DNA of 64,000 nucleotides from Paenibacillus sp. FSL R5-0517 (GCF_037974355.1 NZ_CP150235.1:3720001-3784000); one strand, 5' to 3'. Numbered from the stretch's first letter, positions 9,216-20,745 are shown. The notes: generated from the letters alone by a model not told the origin. Made by a program: numbers and translations.

Positions 9216-9491
9216 TTATTTCGTGATTGGACTTGCTTTTTTACCCATAATGTAAATTCCAATCCAGCCTAGCAATAAGAAGATCTGAACCAGAGCAACC
9301 AGCCACAACACTTCCGTATAACCGCCTATAATGCAAAATATAGTATTGACTAGGGGGAACCCTACGAAAGTAAACATGATAGGAAAATCTTTTTTGGGAG
9401 TGATTGAATAATTAACCTTCCGGTCCCAAAACTTTATAAAAGCTAATGCTAAAATTCCGATTGTAATTACAGAAAGTGTAATCAACATCAC
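9216..9491 (-). CDS. Small membrane protein (3 transmembrane helices)
   Basis: A 91-residue hydrophobic protein starting GTG 9491 (or ATG 9488) directly after the TAG of the upstream gene, so translation is probably coupled. Predicted helices lie near residues 2-19 (LITLSVITIGILALAFIKF), 37-58 (PIMFTFVGFPLVNTIFCIIGG) and 62-82 (LWLVALVQIFLLLGWIGIYI). A basic loop after the first helix suggests a cytosolic side. I do not recognise the family. Its only clear partner is the CruF-like membrane protein. Confidence 0.6.
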   Translation of the reverse strand: MMLITLSVITIGILALAFIKFWDRKVNYSITPKKDFPIMFTFVGFPLVNTIFCIIGGYTEVLWLVALVQIFLLLGWIGIYIMGKKASPITK

Positions 9492-10175
9492 CTATTGCAT
9501 ATTAGAGGTTCTTTCGAAGAACGGCCCCATATAATTAAGGAAGTTAGATAAAGGTGAGAACATACAGGCTAATGACAGAATGGCCGCCAGAAACGGATAG
9601 ATATAACCAATTGATTTACTGTAGCCTTTCTTTTTATGCCACCATTCTCCAATTAGAATAAAGACGGTCCAATATCCTGCTATATAAATCCATCCTGTAA
9701 AATTCATCACAGGTTCCCCATAGATTTGAGGCTCACCGGCTAGCGGATAATAAGTCCATCTTGCCATGAGTCCATCTGTAGTCTGAAATATCTGTTTAAC
9801 AGCCACCGGGTCGAGTGAAAAGTCAAAAACCATAGCGCTCAATCCCGTAATAAATGGTTTAGTCCAGGACGGTATATTTACAGACTTTAGAACACGCAAA
9901 GTTGAATAAATGATCAGAAACTCAATAATAGGGACAGTAATCGGTATATTAAATAACATTAAAATACTCCGCCCATAGGCGTAAAAGCCTTCCCCAAGCG
10001 ATGAAGCAGTAATTTCAAAAACGGCTGCGTAAAAAAACACAAAACCTATAAACTGCAGTAGAACCGTTTTAGGATGCGTTTCCTTATCCAGGATATAGAA
10101 AACCATTAGAACAGCAGCAATTAAGACTATAAGATCTTGAATTATCCATACAGGTACTACAGTTATATCGCCCAT
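9492..10175 (-). CDS. CruF/DUF422-like integral membrane protein
   Basis: A 227-residue protein with about seven membrane helices. The central motif DFSLDPVAVKQ followed by YYPLAGEPQIYGEPVMNFTGW resembles the carotenoid-biosynthesis/CruF (DUF422) family signature, in which a 'DFxLDPVA' segment precedes 'YGxPxxNFxGW'. Family members hydrate carotenoid ends; many Firmicute homologues have no known substrate and no carotenoid genes nearby, as here. ATG 10175 is preceded by GGAGAT. It forms a two-gene unit with the next small membrane protein. A TetR gene runs divergently, with a palindrome between them. Confidence 0.6.
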   Translation of the reverse strand: MGDITVVPVWIIQDLIVLIAAVLMVFYILDKETHPKTVLLQFIGFVFFYAAVFEITASSLGEGFYAYGRSILMLFNIPITVPIIEFLIIYSTLRVLKSVNIPSWTKPFITGLSAMVFDFSLDPVAVKQIFQTTDGLMARWTYYPLAGEPQIYGEPVMNFTGWIYIAGYWTVFILIGEWWHKKKGYSKSIGYIYPFLAAILSLACMFSPLSNFLNYMGPFFERTSNMQ

Positions 10176-10206
10176 ATTTTATCTCCATTTCAGTTTAAAA
10201 CTAGAA

Positions 10207-10218
10207 TTGAACGTTCAA
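10207..10218. promoter_or_regulatory. 12-bp palindrome, candidate TetR operator
   Basis: TTGAACGTTCAA is a perfect palindrome in the 155-bp gap between the divergent CruF-like and TetR genes. It is 32 bp upstream of the membrane protein start. Position and symmetry fit a TetR dimer site; binding is inferred. Confidence 0.45.
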
Positions 10219-10330
10219 ATAAATTATAATTTCACTATGTTACTTAAACAACAGGCTGTTCGATTGAGATATGTTAGTTATCATACAAGCCACCTTAGAT
10301 TTGTTCATTATTTTAAATTAGGAGGATATT

Positions 10331-10900
10331 ATGGCAGACAAAAAAACAGATCACAGAGTGAGATACACAAAAATGGTTATCAAAGAAAGCCTGTTGAAGC
10401 TGTTGAAAGAACGGTCTATCAATAAAGTTACAGTGACCGACATTTGCAGAGAAGCAGGGATTAATCGCAACACCTTTTATACACACTATGCTAATCAGTT
10501 TGAGCTTCTTTCAACGATTGAAAATGATCTTTACGAAGACATTAAGCAGGTTGGGATGAGTTCTTCCAACCCTCAAACGCTATCTTATGAATTATGTAAG
10601 TACATAAAAGCGAATAAAACGATATGTGAGGTTCTGTTCTCAGAGCACGGCGATAAAGAATTATTAGAACGAATCCTCTATATCAGTCACGATTTAACTA
10701 TTGAACGATGGAAGACGGAATTAAAATATTTTGATCCACAATTATTTGAGTCCTGGTATACGTTCACCGCTCATGGCAGTATAGCTATTATTAAAAAGTG
10801 GGTGAGTAGTGGTCTGAAGGAAAGCCCGAGTAAAATTGCTGCTTTTATTGATAAAGCTACGGAATCCGTATCTAAAGCTTTTTATTCTGAAGAATTGTAG
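10331..10900 (+). CDS. TetR/AcrR family transcriptional regulator
   Basis: A 189-residue protein preceded by TAGGAGG. The N-terminal helix-turn-helix is at about residues 12-58 (KESLLKLLKERSINKVTVTD, ICREAGINRNTFYTHYAN). The C-terminal half (WYTFTAHGSIAIIKKWVSSGLKESPSKIA) matches the TetR_C_7 type found in DhaS-like and related Firmicute regulators. It probably represses the divergent membrane-protein pair and itself; ligand unknown. Confidence 0.85.
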   Translation: MADKKTDHRVRYTKMVIKESLLKLLKERSINKVTVTDICREAGINRNTFYTHYANQFELLSTIENDLYEDIKQVGMSSSNPQTLSYELCKYIKANKTICEVLFSEHGDKELLERILYISHDLTIERWKTELKYFDPQLFESWYTFTAHGSIAIIKKWVSSGLKESPSKIAAFIDKATESVSKAFYSEEL

Positions 10901-11222
10901 GATTTCCCCGCTTCTCACCAAAAAGCCCGGCAGCTTCTACGCAGTATGAGTGTTGAAACTCACGCCGGCAAGGTGTGCGGTATTGTATTCGTAGGTCATA
11001 TCAAAGGAATTATTTATAAGTTTCCTACATCGCGAAATAAATAAACGATAAGACTTTTTTCTCTGAGCAAGAAAACAAACTAGACTTAAAGAAATAGCTA
11101 ATGAAGATAAGGTTTCAACTTCATTACGAGCAGCAATCAAACGTGATCTAAAAAATGACTTCCATTTTGCCAATAAATATTCTTAAATAATGCTGATCAT
11201 GCTGTATTAGAAGTGGATATAC
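10901..11222. other. Non-coding interval after TetR gene
   Basis: No gene with a credible start or ribosome site is visible on either strand. Short frames here contain stops and show no family resemblance. The interval runs directly into a copy of repeat A. Confidence 0.4.
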
Positions 11223-11337
11223 CGAGGGACAAGAACATATTCCCATTGAAGTCGCTATCGAAGCGGCTTTTTTTATTTTATCGTTGCAAGTTCGTGTCCC
11301 GAGCCAAGGACAAGAACTTGCAACGATTGTCGTGTCA
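11223..11337 (+). repeat. Repeat A, copy 1 (right end truncated)
   Basis: It begins CGAGGGACAAGAACAT, has the terminator-like hairpin GTCGCTATCGAAGCGGC plus a T run, then the long inverted repeat 11282-11325 (CGTTGCAAGTTC ... GAACTTGCAACG). The usual right end after the palindrome is missing. The element's TCA supplies the stop codon (TGA, minus strand) of the adjacent regulator fragment, so it marks the truncation point. Confidence 0.75.
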
Positions 11338-11815
11338 AGGAAAGATGAGTTGCACGGGAATAATGGCGTACTTAGGAGAATAAGTATCTTCCATCTGTTC
11401 ACGTAACAGCTTGACTGCTGTTCGTGCCATTTCCTGTTCATCCTGCTGCACATAAGCTACGCCAGAAAGATGTGGATTATCGAAAGATAGCAAATCGATA
11501 TTGGAGTGATCGTTCAGACGAAGGATAGCGGTCGATGTAAGGCGTGCTGATTCTTCAGTCAAGGAGAAGGCTGCCGAAATTCCACTGTGGTTCAGCAAGA
11601 ATTCGCTTACATATTCCAATGCATGCTCGCTGCGTAGAATGCTGAGAGGGATGTGACACCACAAGCTCTTGTCAATCGAGATACCTTGAGCTGTATATGC
11701 TAGAAACAACAAGATTTGAAGAGACGGATGAGCCTTTGCCTTGTACGCGTATAATTAATCCTTCGTCAGCGAGTTTTCTCGAATTTGTTTGTAGAGCGCC
11801 AGCTTTTTCAAAGAG
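11335..11815 (-). pseudogene. Degraded GntR/LacI hybrid (AraR-like) regulator
   Basis: On the minus strand the upstream part reads ALYKQIREN...LADEGLIIRVQGKGSSVS across a frameshift near 11770. This is the end of a GntR winged helix. It then passes directly, with an internal deletion and another frame change, into a LacI-type ligand-binding C-terminus (SGISAAFSLTEESARLTSTA, LLSFDNPHLSGVAYVQQDE, MARTAVKLLREQ). That domain order is typical of AraR. The C-terminus is cut by repeat A. It sits upstream of an AraNPQ-like transporter it could once have regulated. Confidence 0.65.
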
Positions 11816-11992
11816 TAGCATCTCCCCATAAACTTTATGATTTTATAATCAAATGGTTATATAACGCTTATTTCATATATATATTAATACGGCATATGAA
11901 GCGCTTACAGTACGGAGTCTAAGAAATTGTTGCGAAGGGGTCTTTTCTTTGAAAGGTTAGAATTATGTTAAGGATGGTGGTGCCAAGATGGA

Positions 11993-12007
11993 TTGTAACC
12001 GCTTAAA
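11993..12007. promoter_or_regulatory. cre-like site upstream of sugar ABC transporter
   Basis: TTGTAACCGCTTAAA matches the catabolite-responsive element consensus (WTGNAANCGNWNNCW) except at one position. It lies 64 bp before the binding-protein start, where CcpA would repress or modulate transcription. A weaker half-match is near 11900. Confidence 0.5.
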
Positions 12008-12071
12008 TCAACAGAACTAACTAGTCAGCCGACTTTTCAAATGCATAACAAAAAGAGAGGATGACGAACAA

Positions 12072-13409
12072 ATGAAAAAACGCAGTGCTTTAATCTCCAT
12101 CGTTACACTCCTTATTATGTCACTTGTTTTTACTGCATGTGGTAATCCTTCTGGTTCAAAAACGGAAACACGTCAATTAGGCGCTAATGCCGGTGAGAAT
12201 GCAACAGAATTATCATTTTGGACATTCGTAGATTTGCACGGCAAGCATTTGGATAAAATGCTGGGGTTATGGAACCAACAGAACCCAGACAAACAGATTA
12301 AGTTAAATGTGACGGTTATGCCTTACGATGATATGCATAACAAGCTTTTACTGGCAGTTACAAGCGGAAAAGGTGCTCCTGATATCGCGGATATTGAGCT
12401 AGGTAAATTCCCGAAATTCTTGGAAGGTGACAACGTTCCCCTGGAATCTTTGAATGATGTATATGCACCATACAAAGACGCTGTTGTTCCTTCACGTGTC
12501 GAGATTTACTCCAAAGCCGATCAGGTTTATGGCTTTGATTATCACGTAGGTGCTACGCTTGCTTTCTACAACACTGAAATTCTCGAACAAGCAGGTGTTG
12601 ACTACAAGAAAATCATAACGTGGGAAGATTACAAACAAGCAGGTATCCAGGTTTACGAAAAGACTGGCAAGTACTTAGGTACTGCTGATACGTCAGCTTC
12701 GTTCCAAGCATCGCTGCTACTAGCTCAGCAAAATGCTGATTTTACAGATGAAAATGGTAATCCAAAAGTGAATTCGCCTGAAATGATTAAAGCGTTTGAA
12801 ATGTTAGTCGATCTGCAGAAGAACAATGTTATTCATACGATCCCTGGCGGACAACCCGACACAGAAGAAGCAAAAGGCGAATATAACAAAGGCAACTACG
12901 CAAGTGCATTAATGCCTGAGTGGTACATGTCCCGCTTTGTAAACGAAATGAAAGACCTTAAAGGGAAGTATGCAATAGCTCCATTGCCTGTATTCGAAGA
13001 AGGTAACCCTCGTTCCGTTGGCTTAGGCGGTACTGGCACAGTTGTTACTAAAAATGGTAAAGACGTTCAGTTGGCAAAAGAATTTGTAGCCTTTGCTAAG
13101 CTTTCGAAAGAAGCTACGACTGAAATTTGGAATACACTTGGATTTGACCCAATCAACATGGAAGTATGGAAAGATGATGCCGTAACGAAAAATCCTGAAA
13201 ATGAATACGTCCAATACTTTAAAACAAATGCATTTGATACTTTGAATGAAATCAAGGACGAAATTCAAGCGATAAAGTCCGTTAAAGCTTCACCAACCAT
13301 CGGCAATATATTCAATACGGTTACTTTGAACGCGATCTTTGAAGATGGCCAAGACGTGAAAGAAGCGTTGGATGAAGCACAAGCAGCCATTGAACAAGAA
13401 TTGAAATAA
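12072..13409 (+). CDS. Sugar ABC transporter substrate-binding lipoprotein (AraN-like)
   Basis: A 445-residue protein. The N-terminus is a lipoprotein signal (MKKRSALISIVTLLIMSLVFTACG; lipobox FTAC, Cys23). The mature part is a family 1 extracellular solute-binding protein: ELSFWTFVDLHG near residue 45, TSGKGAPDIADIELGKF near 98, and GLGGTGTVVTKNGKD near 317. It captures a sugar outside the membrane and delivers it to the two permeases that follow. Permease similarity to AraP/AraQ points to arabino-oligosaccharides or related sugars. No ATPase gene is present, so a shared MsmX-type ATPase probably serves it. A cre-like site lies upstream. Confidence 0.85.
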   Translation: MKKRSALISIVTLLIMSLVFTACGNPSGSKTETRQLGANAGENATELSFWTFVDLHGKHLDKMLGLWNQQNPDKQIKLNVTVMPYDDMHNKLLLAVTSGKGAPDIADIELGKFPKFLEGDNVPLESLNDVYAPYKDAVVPSRVEIYSKADQVYGFDYHVGATLAFYNTEILEQAGVDYKKIITWEDYKQAGIQVYEKTGKYLGTADTSASFQASLLLAQQNADFTDENGNPKVNSPEMIKAFEMLVDLQKNNVIHTIPGGQPDTEEAKGEYNKGNYASALMPEWYMSRFVNEMKDLKGKYAIAPLPVFEEGNPRSVGLGGTGTVVTKNGKDVQLAKEFVAFAKLSKEATTEIWNTLGFDPINMEVWKDDAVTKNPENEYVQYFKTNAFDTLNEIKDEIQAIKSVKASPTIGNIFNTVTLNAIFEDGQDVKEALDEAQAAIEQELK

Positions 13410-13428
13410 ATATAATACGTAAATGATT

Positions 13429-13472
13429 TGGTTAAACCTGTTGGCAGGTATAGTGGTCGGCAGGTTTAACCA
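13429..13472 (+). promoter_or_regulatory. Intercistronic stem-loop between binding protein and permease
   Basis: TGGTTAAACCTG (13429-13440) pairs perfectly with CAGGTTTAACCA (13461-13472), with no T run after it. Such hairpins commonly stabilise the binding-protein message or partly terminate, giving more binding protein than permease. Confidence 0.65.
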
Positions 13473-13493
13473 TAGTCAAGGGAGATTGAGAAT

Positions 13494-14390
13494 ATGATAA
13501 AGAAATTTGTATACTCTCAAAAAGTTGCACCTTATGTTTTTGTATTGCCATTTATACTCATATTTTTGATGTTCTGGTTTTTCCCGCTTGTAAATTCATT
13601 CATAATGAGTTTTCAAGATCGGATGTTGGGGCAGGATCCTAAATGGATTGGTGAAGCAAATTATTCGAAATTGCTTACAGATAAAGTGTTTTTGATATCG
13701 ATTAAAAATAGCGTTGTGTACATGTTAGGAACCTTAGTGCTGTTAATTCCCTTTCCCATGTTATTCGCCGTTATGATCAACAGTAAGTTAATGATGGGAA
13801 GAGAGTTTTTTAAATCTTCGTTCTTTCTCCCTGCATTGACATCTGTCGCAGTTGCGGGTACCATTTTCCGCCTGACATTCGGTGAAATGGAAGGTTCATT
13901 AATGAACAGTTTCCTGGGTCTATTTGGTGTAGAACCTATTAAATTTTTGAAAGACGGAAATTGGAGTATGGCAGCACTGTTAATCCTCGCATGTTGGAGA
14001 TGGACAGGCGTTAATATGCTTTACTATCTATCGGGTTTGAAGAGCATTGACAATGAATATTATGAGGCTGCTTCAATTGACGGTGCATCTGCTTGGCAGA
14101 AGTTTAGAATGATCACAATGCCATTAATGAAGCCGACCACGGTATATGTTACCACAATTAGTGTTTATGCTGGTTTAGCCATGTTTACCGAGAGTCTGAT
14201 GATGTTCAACGGTAACAAATCACCCCAAAATATTGGCTTAACCATTGTTGGATATCTGTATAGACAAGGGATTGAGCAGAATAAGCTGGGTTACGCAGCT
14301 GCAGTTGGTATCATTCTGTTAGTCATTGCGATGGTTATCAATTTAACACAGTTGAAATTTAGTGGAATGTTCAAAAAGGAGGAGGATTAA
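13494..14390 (+). CDS. Sugar ABC transporter permease (AraP-like)
   Basis: A 298-residue membrane protein with six predicted helices and a GGGAG ribosome site. The EAA loop, which contacts the ATPase, is EYYEAASIDGASAWQKFRMI near residues 184-203. Segments such as SSFFLPALTSVAVAGTIFRL, FGEMEGSLMNS and ACWRWTGVNMLYYLSGL closely follow Bacillus AraP as I remember it. It forms the import channel with the next gene. The C-terminus overlaps the next gene's ribosome site. Confidence 0.85.
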   Translation: MIKKFVYSQKVAPYVFVLPFILIFLMFWFFPLVNSFIMSFQDRMLGQDPKWIGEANYSKLLTDKVFLISIKNSVVYMLGTLVLLIPFPMLFAVMINSKLMMGREFFKSSFFLPALTSVAVAGTIFRLTFGEMEGSLMNSFLGLFGVEPIKFLKDGNWSMAALLILACWRWTGVNMLYYLSGLKSIDNEYYEAASIDGASAWQKFRMITMPLMKPTTVYVTTISVYAGLAMFTESLMMFNGNKSPQNIGLTIVGYLYRQGIEQNKLGYAAAVGIILLVIAMVINLTQLKFSGMFKKEED

Positions 14391-14391
14391 A

Positions 14392-15240
14392 GTGGGCAGA
14401 AGTCAGACGAGGAGTGATTTCATCTCTAGAATAGTAATTATTGGTTTATTCATTATACTATTCGTTATAATTATGATCCCATTCTACGCAGTGGCCCTAT
14501 CTTCCTTTAAACCAGGTGAATCATTAGTTAGATATGGTCTTAACCTAAGTTTGGATTTTGAAATCATGAGTTTTGATAATTTCATCTTTCTGTTTACTGG
14601 AGAACATGATTATTTTGTGTGGTTTTGGAATAGTATGATTCTAACAATTGTTCAAGTGGTTTTAACACTTTTTGTAAGCGCATTTGTTGCTTATGGTTTT
14701 GCAGCATATGATTTTAAAGGCAAGAACTTCCTCTTTATATGTGTTTTGCTCATTATGATGGTGCCTTTTGAAATACTGCTGGTTCCTTTGTATAGCCTAA
14801 TTAATGATTTGGGAATGGTGAATAGCTATTCGGCAATCATTTTGCCAGGTATAGCCAATGCCGCGACAATATTTTTCTTCAGGCAATATCTAAGAAGCAT
14901 ACCCAAAGAGATTATTCAATCTGGGCGAGTTGATGGGGCAAACGAGTATGCAATTTATTTCAGGCTAATTATGCCGATTATGAAGCCATCCTTGGCGGCA
15001 ATGGCCATTCTGAATGGGATGAATAGCTGGAATAATCTGTTGTGGCCATTCATGGTGTTAGGAGATCAGAGTAAGTATACACTTCCAATCGGTTTGAAAA
15101 CGTTATTAACTCCCTATGGCAATAACTATGATCTATTGATCGTGGGCTCTTTCTTCTCCATCATTCCAATTTTTATACTGTTCATTGCTTTCCAGAAATA
15201 CTTCATAGACGGTATGACTGCAGGTGCTGTTAAAGGGTAG
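14392..15240 (+). CDS. Sugar ABC transporter permease (AraQ-like)
   Basis: The start is GTG 14392, preceded by AAGGAGGAGG; an upstream ATG at 14362 would lie inside the previous gene. The product has about 282 residues with six helices and an EAA loop, SGRVDGANEYAIYFRLIMP, near residues 180-198. GMNSWNNLLWPFMVL and the ending YFIDGMTAGAVKG are typical of AraQ/MalG-type permeases. It pairs with the preceding permease. The start is one base after the AraP-like stop, so translation is coupled. Confidence 0.85.
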   Translation: MGRSQTRSDFISRIVIIGLFIILFVIIMIPFYAVALSSFKPGESLVRYGLNLSLDFEIMSFDNFIFLFTGEHDYFVWFWNSMILTIVQVVLTLFVSAFVAYGFAAYDFKGKNFLFICVLLIMMVPFEILLVPLYSLINDLGMVNSYSAIILPGIANAATIFFFRQYLRSIPKEIIQSGRVDGANEYAIYFRLIMPIMKPSLAAMAILNGMNSWNNLLWPFMVLGDQSKYTLPIGLKTLLTPYGNNYDLLIVGSFFSIIPIFILFIAFQKYFIDGMTAGAVKG

Positions 15241-15267
15241 TAATATTATGATGAAACAGGTGATAAG

Positions 15268-15381
15268 ATGGAAATCCAACAACGAGCGAAAGTGAACGAA
15301 GGCGCGGCATTTCTTCGCAAGGGTAATATATCTATTAGTAAGGATGTAAGCAATCGGATTGAATTGTGCAGATATTTATAG
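15268..15381 (+). other. Short open frame after permease, probable gene relic
   Basis: ATG 15268 opens a 37-codon frame (MEIQQRAKVNEGAAFLRKGN, then VSNRIELCRYL) before TAG 15379. The composition looks like the N-terminus of a longer protein. I do not recognise the family. Position at the end of the transporter operon suggests the start of a lost downstream enzyme gene. Confidence 0.3.
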
Positions 15382-15403
15382 AAGGAAAGGGATGAAATAT
15401 TTG

Positions 15404-15433
15404 TTTACTTAGATACGTATTGTGTCTTATAAT
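15404..15433 (+). promoter_or_regulatory. Candidate sigma-A promoter for lasso precursor
   Basis: TTTACT (15404-15409) and TATAAT (15428-15433) are separated by 18 bp. The -10 is perfect. The promoter lies 102 bp before the CTG start of the lasso peptide precursor. Confidence 0.5.
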
Positions 15434-15535
15434 CCCCATAAAGATACATTTCGTATCTTTGAAATTTGTATCACGCAAGTAATGTAAGGGTGCTCGCATC
15501 TTGGTTCCGGTTTTGTAGAAAGGAGGAGACGACCG

Positions 15536-15682
15536 CTGGAAACGAAAAAAACGCCTTGGCAGGCACCGAAATTAGAGGTTCTGGATGTGCGACAGCAAAC
15601 GATGGCTGGCCGTGGATACAAGCAAATTGATTGGATCTCCGAACATGATGCAGACCTATATAATCCAGCGTCCTCAAGTTGA
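15536..15682 (+). CDS. Paeninodin-type lasso peptide precursor, CTG start, orphan
   Basis: A 48-codon frame read from CTG 15536, which follows AAAGGAGG (15519-15526) by nine bases; no ATG, GTG or TTG lies in frame after the upstream stop at 15485. The leader (residues 1-23) carries WQAPKLEVLDV, matching the YxxPxL recognition motif with Trp for Tyr, and ends QQTM with the conserved Thr at -2. The core would start AGRGYKQID, placing Ala1 and Asp9 correctly for the nine-residue macrolactam ring. A 16-residue tail ends in Ser-Ser-Ser. In paeninodin the terminal Ser is phosphorylated by a kinase. No maturation (B1, B2, C), kinase or export genes are in the window. Either a CTG-started orphan or a start-codon mutant. 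Confidence 0.7.
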   Translation: METKKTPWQAPKLEVLDVRQQTMAGRGYKQIDWISEHDADLYNPASSS

Positions 15683-15699
15683 AAATCGTATTCTTGCTC

Positions 15700-15725
15700 A
15701 AAAGGTCGCCTGTGGGCGGCTTTTT
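15700..15725 (+). terminator. Terminator after lasso precursor
   Basis: AAAAGGTCGCC pairs with GGCGGCTTTTT around a four-base loop, 17 bp after the precursor stop. The short precursor therefore appears to form its own transcript. Confidence 0.7.
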
Positions 15726-16069
15726 CGATGCTCAGATGAGGTGTATCCGCCTCCTGTTGATGTAACATTAGTTCGAATAGATTGCGAAATCATTACGCCG
15801 CTCGACAAACATTGTCCAATTGAGGCCTTCACGAAAAAATGATTTCTATACATAAGCGATTTCAACAAAATATAGTGATGCATCATCGTAAACGGCTCTT
15901 CTTTTGTCAGCTTCAAATGGACGGGGGAGAAGGAGTCAAAAAAATACTCTTCTCTAAATACGATTGAATTGTGCATGATCAGATTCCCTTCGCTTCGTAA
16001 GTCATTCAATTGGATTCGTTTGTTATGTTAGAACAGGTTTTACACCATTCATAGCGTTGTGAGAGGGGA
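15726..16069. other. Interval with one doubtful minus-strand open frame
   Basis: The minus strand is open from TTG 16009 to past 15698 (IMHNSIVFREEYFFDSFSP, LKLTKEEPFTMMHHYIL) with natural-looking codon use. It lacks a ribosome site and runs into the lasso terminator, and I recognise no family. It may be a relic. No other gene is visible here. Confidence 0.25.
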
Positions 16070-16072
16070 GTG

Positions 16073-16915
16073 ATGCTTTTGAATACTTCTAAACAAATGA
16101 TGCCTCATAATTCTAATGATCGTTTTAGTAAACTAGGAATTTATAGCGTCCAAAGTGTCTTTATTATTCTGTTCTTGCTGTTAACCCCTGTCTACTATTT
16201 GAACAAATGGGACTTTAAACGTCACAAAAAGCGGAAACCTTTCTACACCAGTAAATTGGTTCGATTGCAAGAGCGCTATCCGATTTTCTACGAATTGGCC
16301 ATGTACGTTCAAAATTTCCCTATTCCTCGTAATGTCTACAAAATTTTACCCCCTTTAAAGGGCGATGTTCTTCAGGTGGGCTGTGGTACAGGTTTATTGA
16401 ACAAGTATCTTCGCAAGCAGAAGGATGTTCGTTTTCTCAACATGGATCCGAATTTAAATGCCCTAAAATTTGGAAAGAAGTGGGGAAGGTTTAATTCTTA
16501 TATCCATGCTTTCATTGATAAGCCAACTTCTTTACCTGATCATAGCTGCGATATGATTTTGTTTGCACGAAGCTTTCATCACATTCGCTATCACAAAAAA
16601 GCCTTCATCGAGAGCTGCAGACTGTTACGTGACGGTGGATCTATCATTATTGCGGACCCGGTTGTTCTCAAGTCTCTTTCAGGTTCTGTAACAGACCGTG
16701 GTTATATGGCGAACTCTTCGATTGATGGTGTAATTTGGAGATTTACCAAAGAAACATTAATTACTCACATAGAGCGCTGTCTTCCTCCTGAATTAAAGAT
16801 AGAATCCGTAACCGAAACGAGACAAGTGCATGTAACGAATTATAATTTATTTGTACCTCAGACAGATATCGTAGTGGTACTGCGAAAAAGGGAGGCTGTA
16901 TACAATGACAACTAA
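16073..16915 (+). CDS. Membrane-anchored class I SAM-dependent methyltransferase
   Basis: About 280 residues. GTG 16070, ATG 16073 and TTG 16079 all follow AGAGGGGAG; TTG 16079 has the best spacing, so the start is uncertain. One helix near residues 22-42 (YSVQSVFIILFLLLTPVYYL) anchors the N-terminus. The methyltransferase fold follows: motif I is GDVLQVGCGTG near residue 101, then LNMDPN, MILFARSFHHI near 163 and LLRDGGSIIIADP near 186. Substrate unknown. It is close to the lasso precursor but is separated by a terminator, so a link is speculative. A nine-codon frame (MTTKFIYGV) with its own ribosome site starts at 16904 and stops at once, perhaps the remnant of a next gene. Confidence 0.75.
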   Translation: MLLNTSKQMMPHNSNDRFSKLGIYSVQSVFIILFLLLTPVYYLNKWDFKRHKKRKPFYTSKLVRLQERYPIFYELAMYVQNFPIPRNVYKILPPLKGDVLQVGCGTGLLNKYLRKQKDVRFLNMDPNLNALKFGKKWGRFNSYIHAFIDKPTSLPDHSCDMILFARSFHHIRYHKKAFIESCRLLRDGGSIIIADPVVLKSLSGSVTDRGYMANSSIDGVIWRFTKETLITHIERCLPPELKIESVTETRQVHVTNYNLFVPQTDIVVVLRKREAVYNDN

Positions 16916-16933
16916 ATTTATTTATGGTGTTTG

Positions 16934-17195
16934 AAATCTGCAGCATTATTTAATGCTTATCCGTTGCTAGAGGTACCTGCTGGTGTTTTTTAGACGGAAG
17001 TTAATGACGTAGGGAGGCAGCACTAAGAAATAGTTGCCGTTCCGAACCAGGCTGTTATTTCATGTGAGGAATCACATATACGCTGCATGCAGGGTATCGT
17101 CAGAGCTAACTGCTTCCTTATTTAAACGATACATAATGCTTGAAAAGCTATGATTGCGCTTAGGCTGGTGCCCTATATACTTTAATATTTATACT
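16934..17195. other. Non-coding interval after methyltransferase
   Basis: No credible gene, RNA structure or repeat is visible here apart from the terminator at its right end. Short frames contain stops and lack ribosome sites. Confidence 0.35.
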
Positions 17196-17223
17196 AAAAC
17201 CTCCACTGTAGTGGAGGTTTTTC
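17196..17223. terminator. Bidirectional terminator between methyltransferase and bgl operon
   Basis: AAAACCTCCAC and GTGGAGGTTTT form a perfect 11-pair stem with a TGTA loop. It has T runs in both directions and serves the two converging transcription units. Confidence 0.8.
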
Positions 17224-17284
17224 GTGTTGTCTTAAGAAATAGAGAGAATCAGTCATTCCGCAAAATTGATACGCATGAATTTTC

Positions 17285-20626
<3,342 letters not shown>

Positions 20627-20646
20627 CTAGAAGGAGGGTAGAAGAT

Positions 20647-20738
20647 AAAAAAAACTTGAATTAAACCTAAAGCAATTGTCTTTGTGACAATGCTCCAGAT
20701 TGAATTCAAGTCTAGCCTCCCGAAGAGTAACAAGTTTG
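20647..20738 (-). promoter_or_regulatory. RAT antiterminator/terminator switch between licT-like gene and PTS gene
   Basis: On the minus strand, AACTTGTTACTCTTCGGG (resembling the GGATTGTTACTG ribonucleic antiterminator) overlaps the left arm of a terminator: CTTGAATTCAATCT pairs with AGGTTTAATTCAAG, followed by eight Ts. When the LicT-type protein binds, the terminator cannot form and the PTS and GH1 genes are transcribed. Confidence 0.75.
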
Positions 20739-20745
20739 AAAAGTG

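Noticed and set aside
10207..10425. 72-codon frame over the TetR promoter
   Set aside because: It spans the operator palindrome and overlaps the TetR gene in another frame; no ribosome site.
15698..16009. Minus-strand frame opposite the lasso-methyltransferase gap
   Set aside because: Codon use is natural-looking, but there is no ribosome site, it runs into the lasso terminator and no family is recognised; kept only as a doubtful interval note.
16073..16915. Methyltransferase as a lasso-peptide tailoring enzyme
   Set aside because: It is separated from the precursor by a terminator and about 350 bp and has an N-terminal membrane helix; adjacency alone does not support the link.
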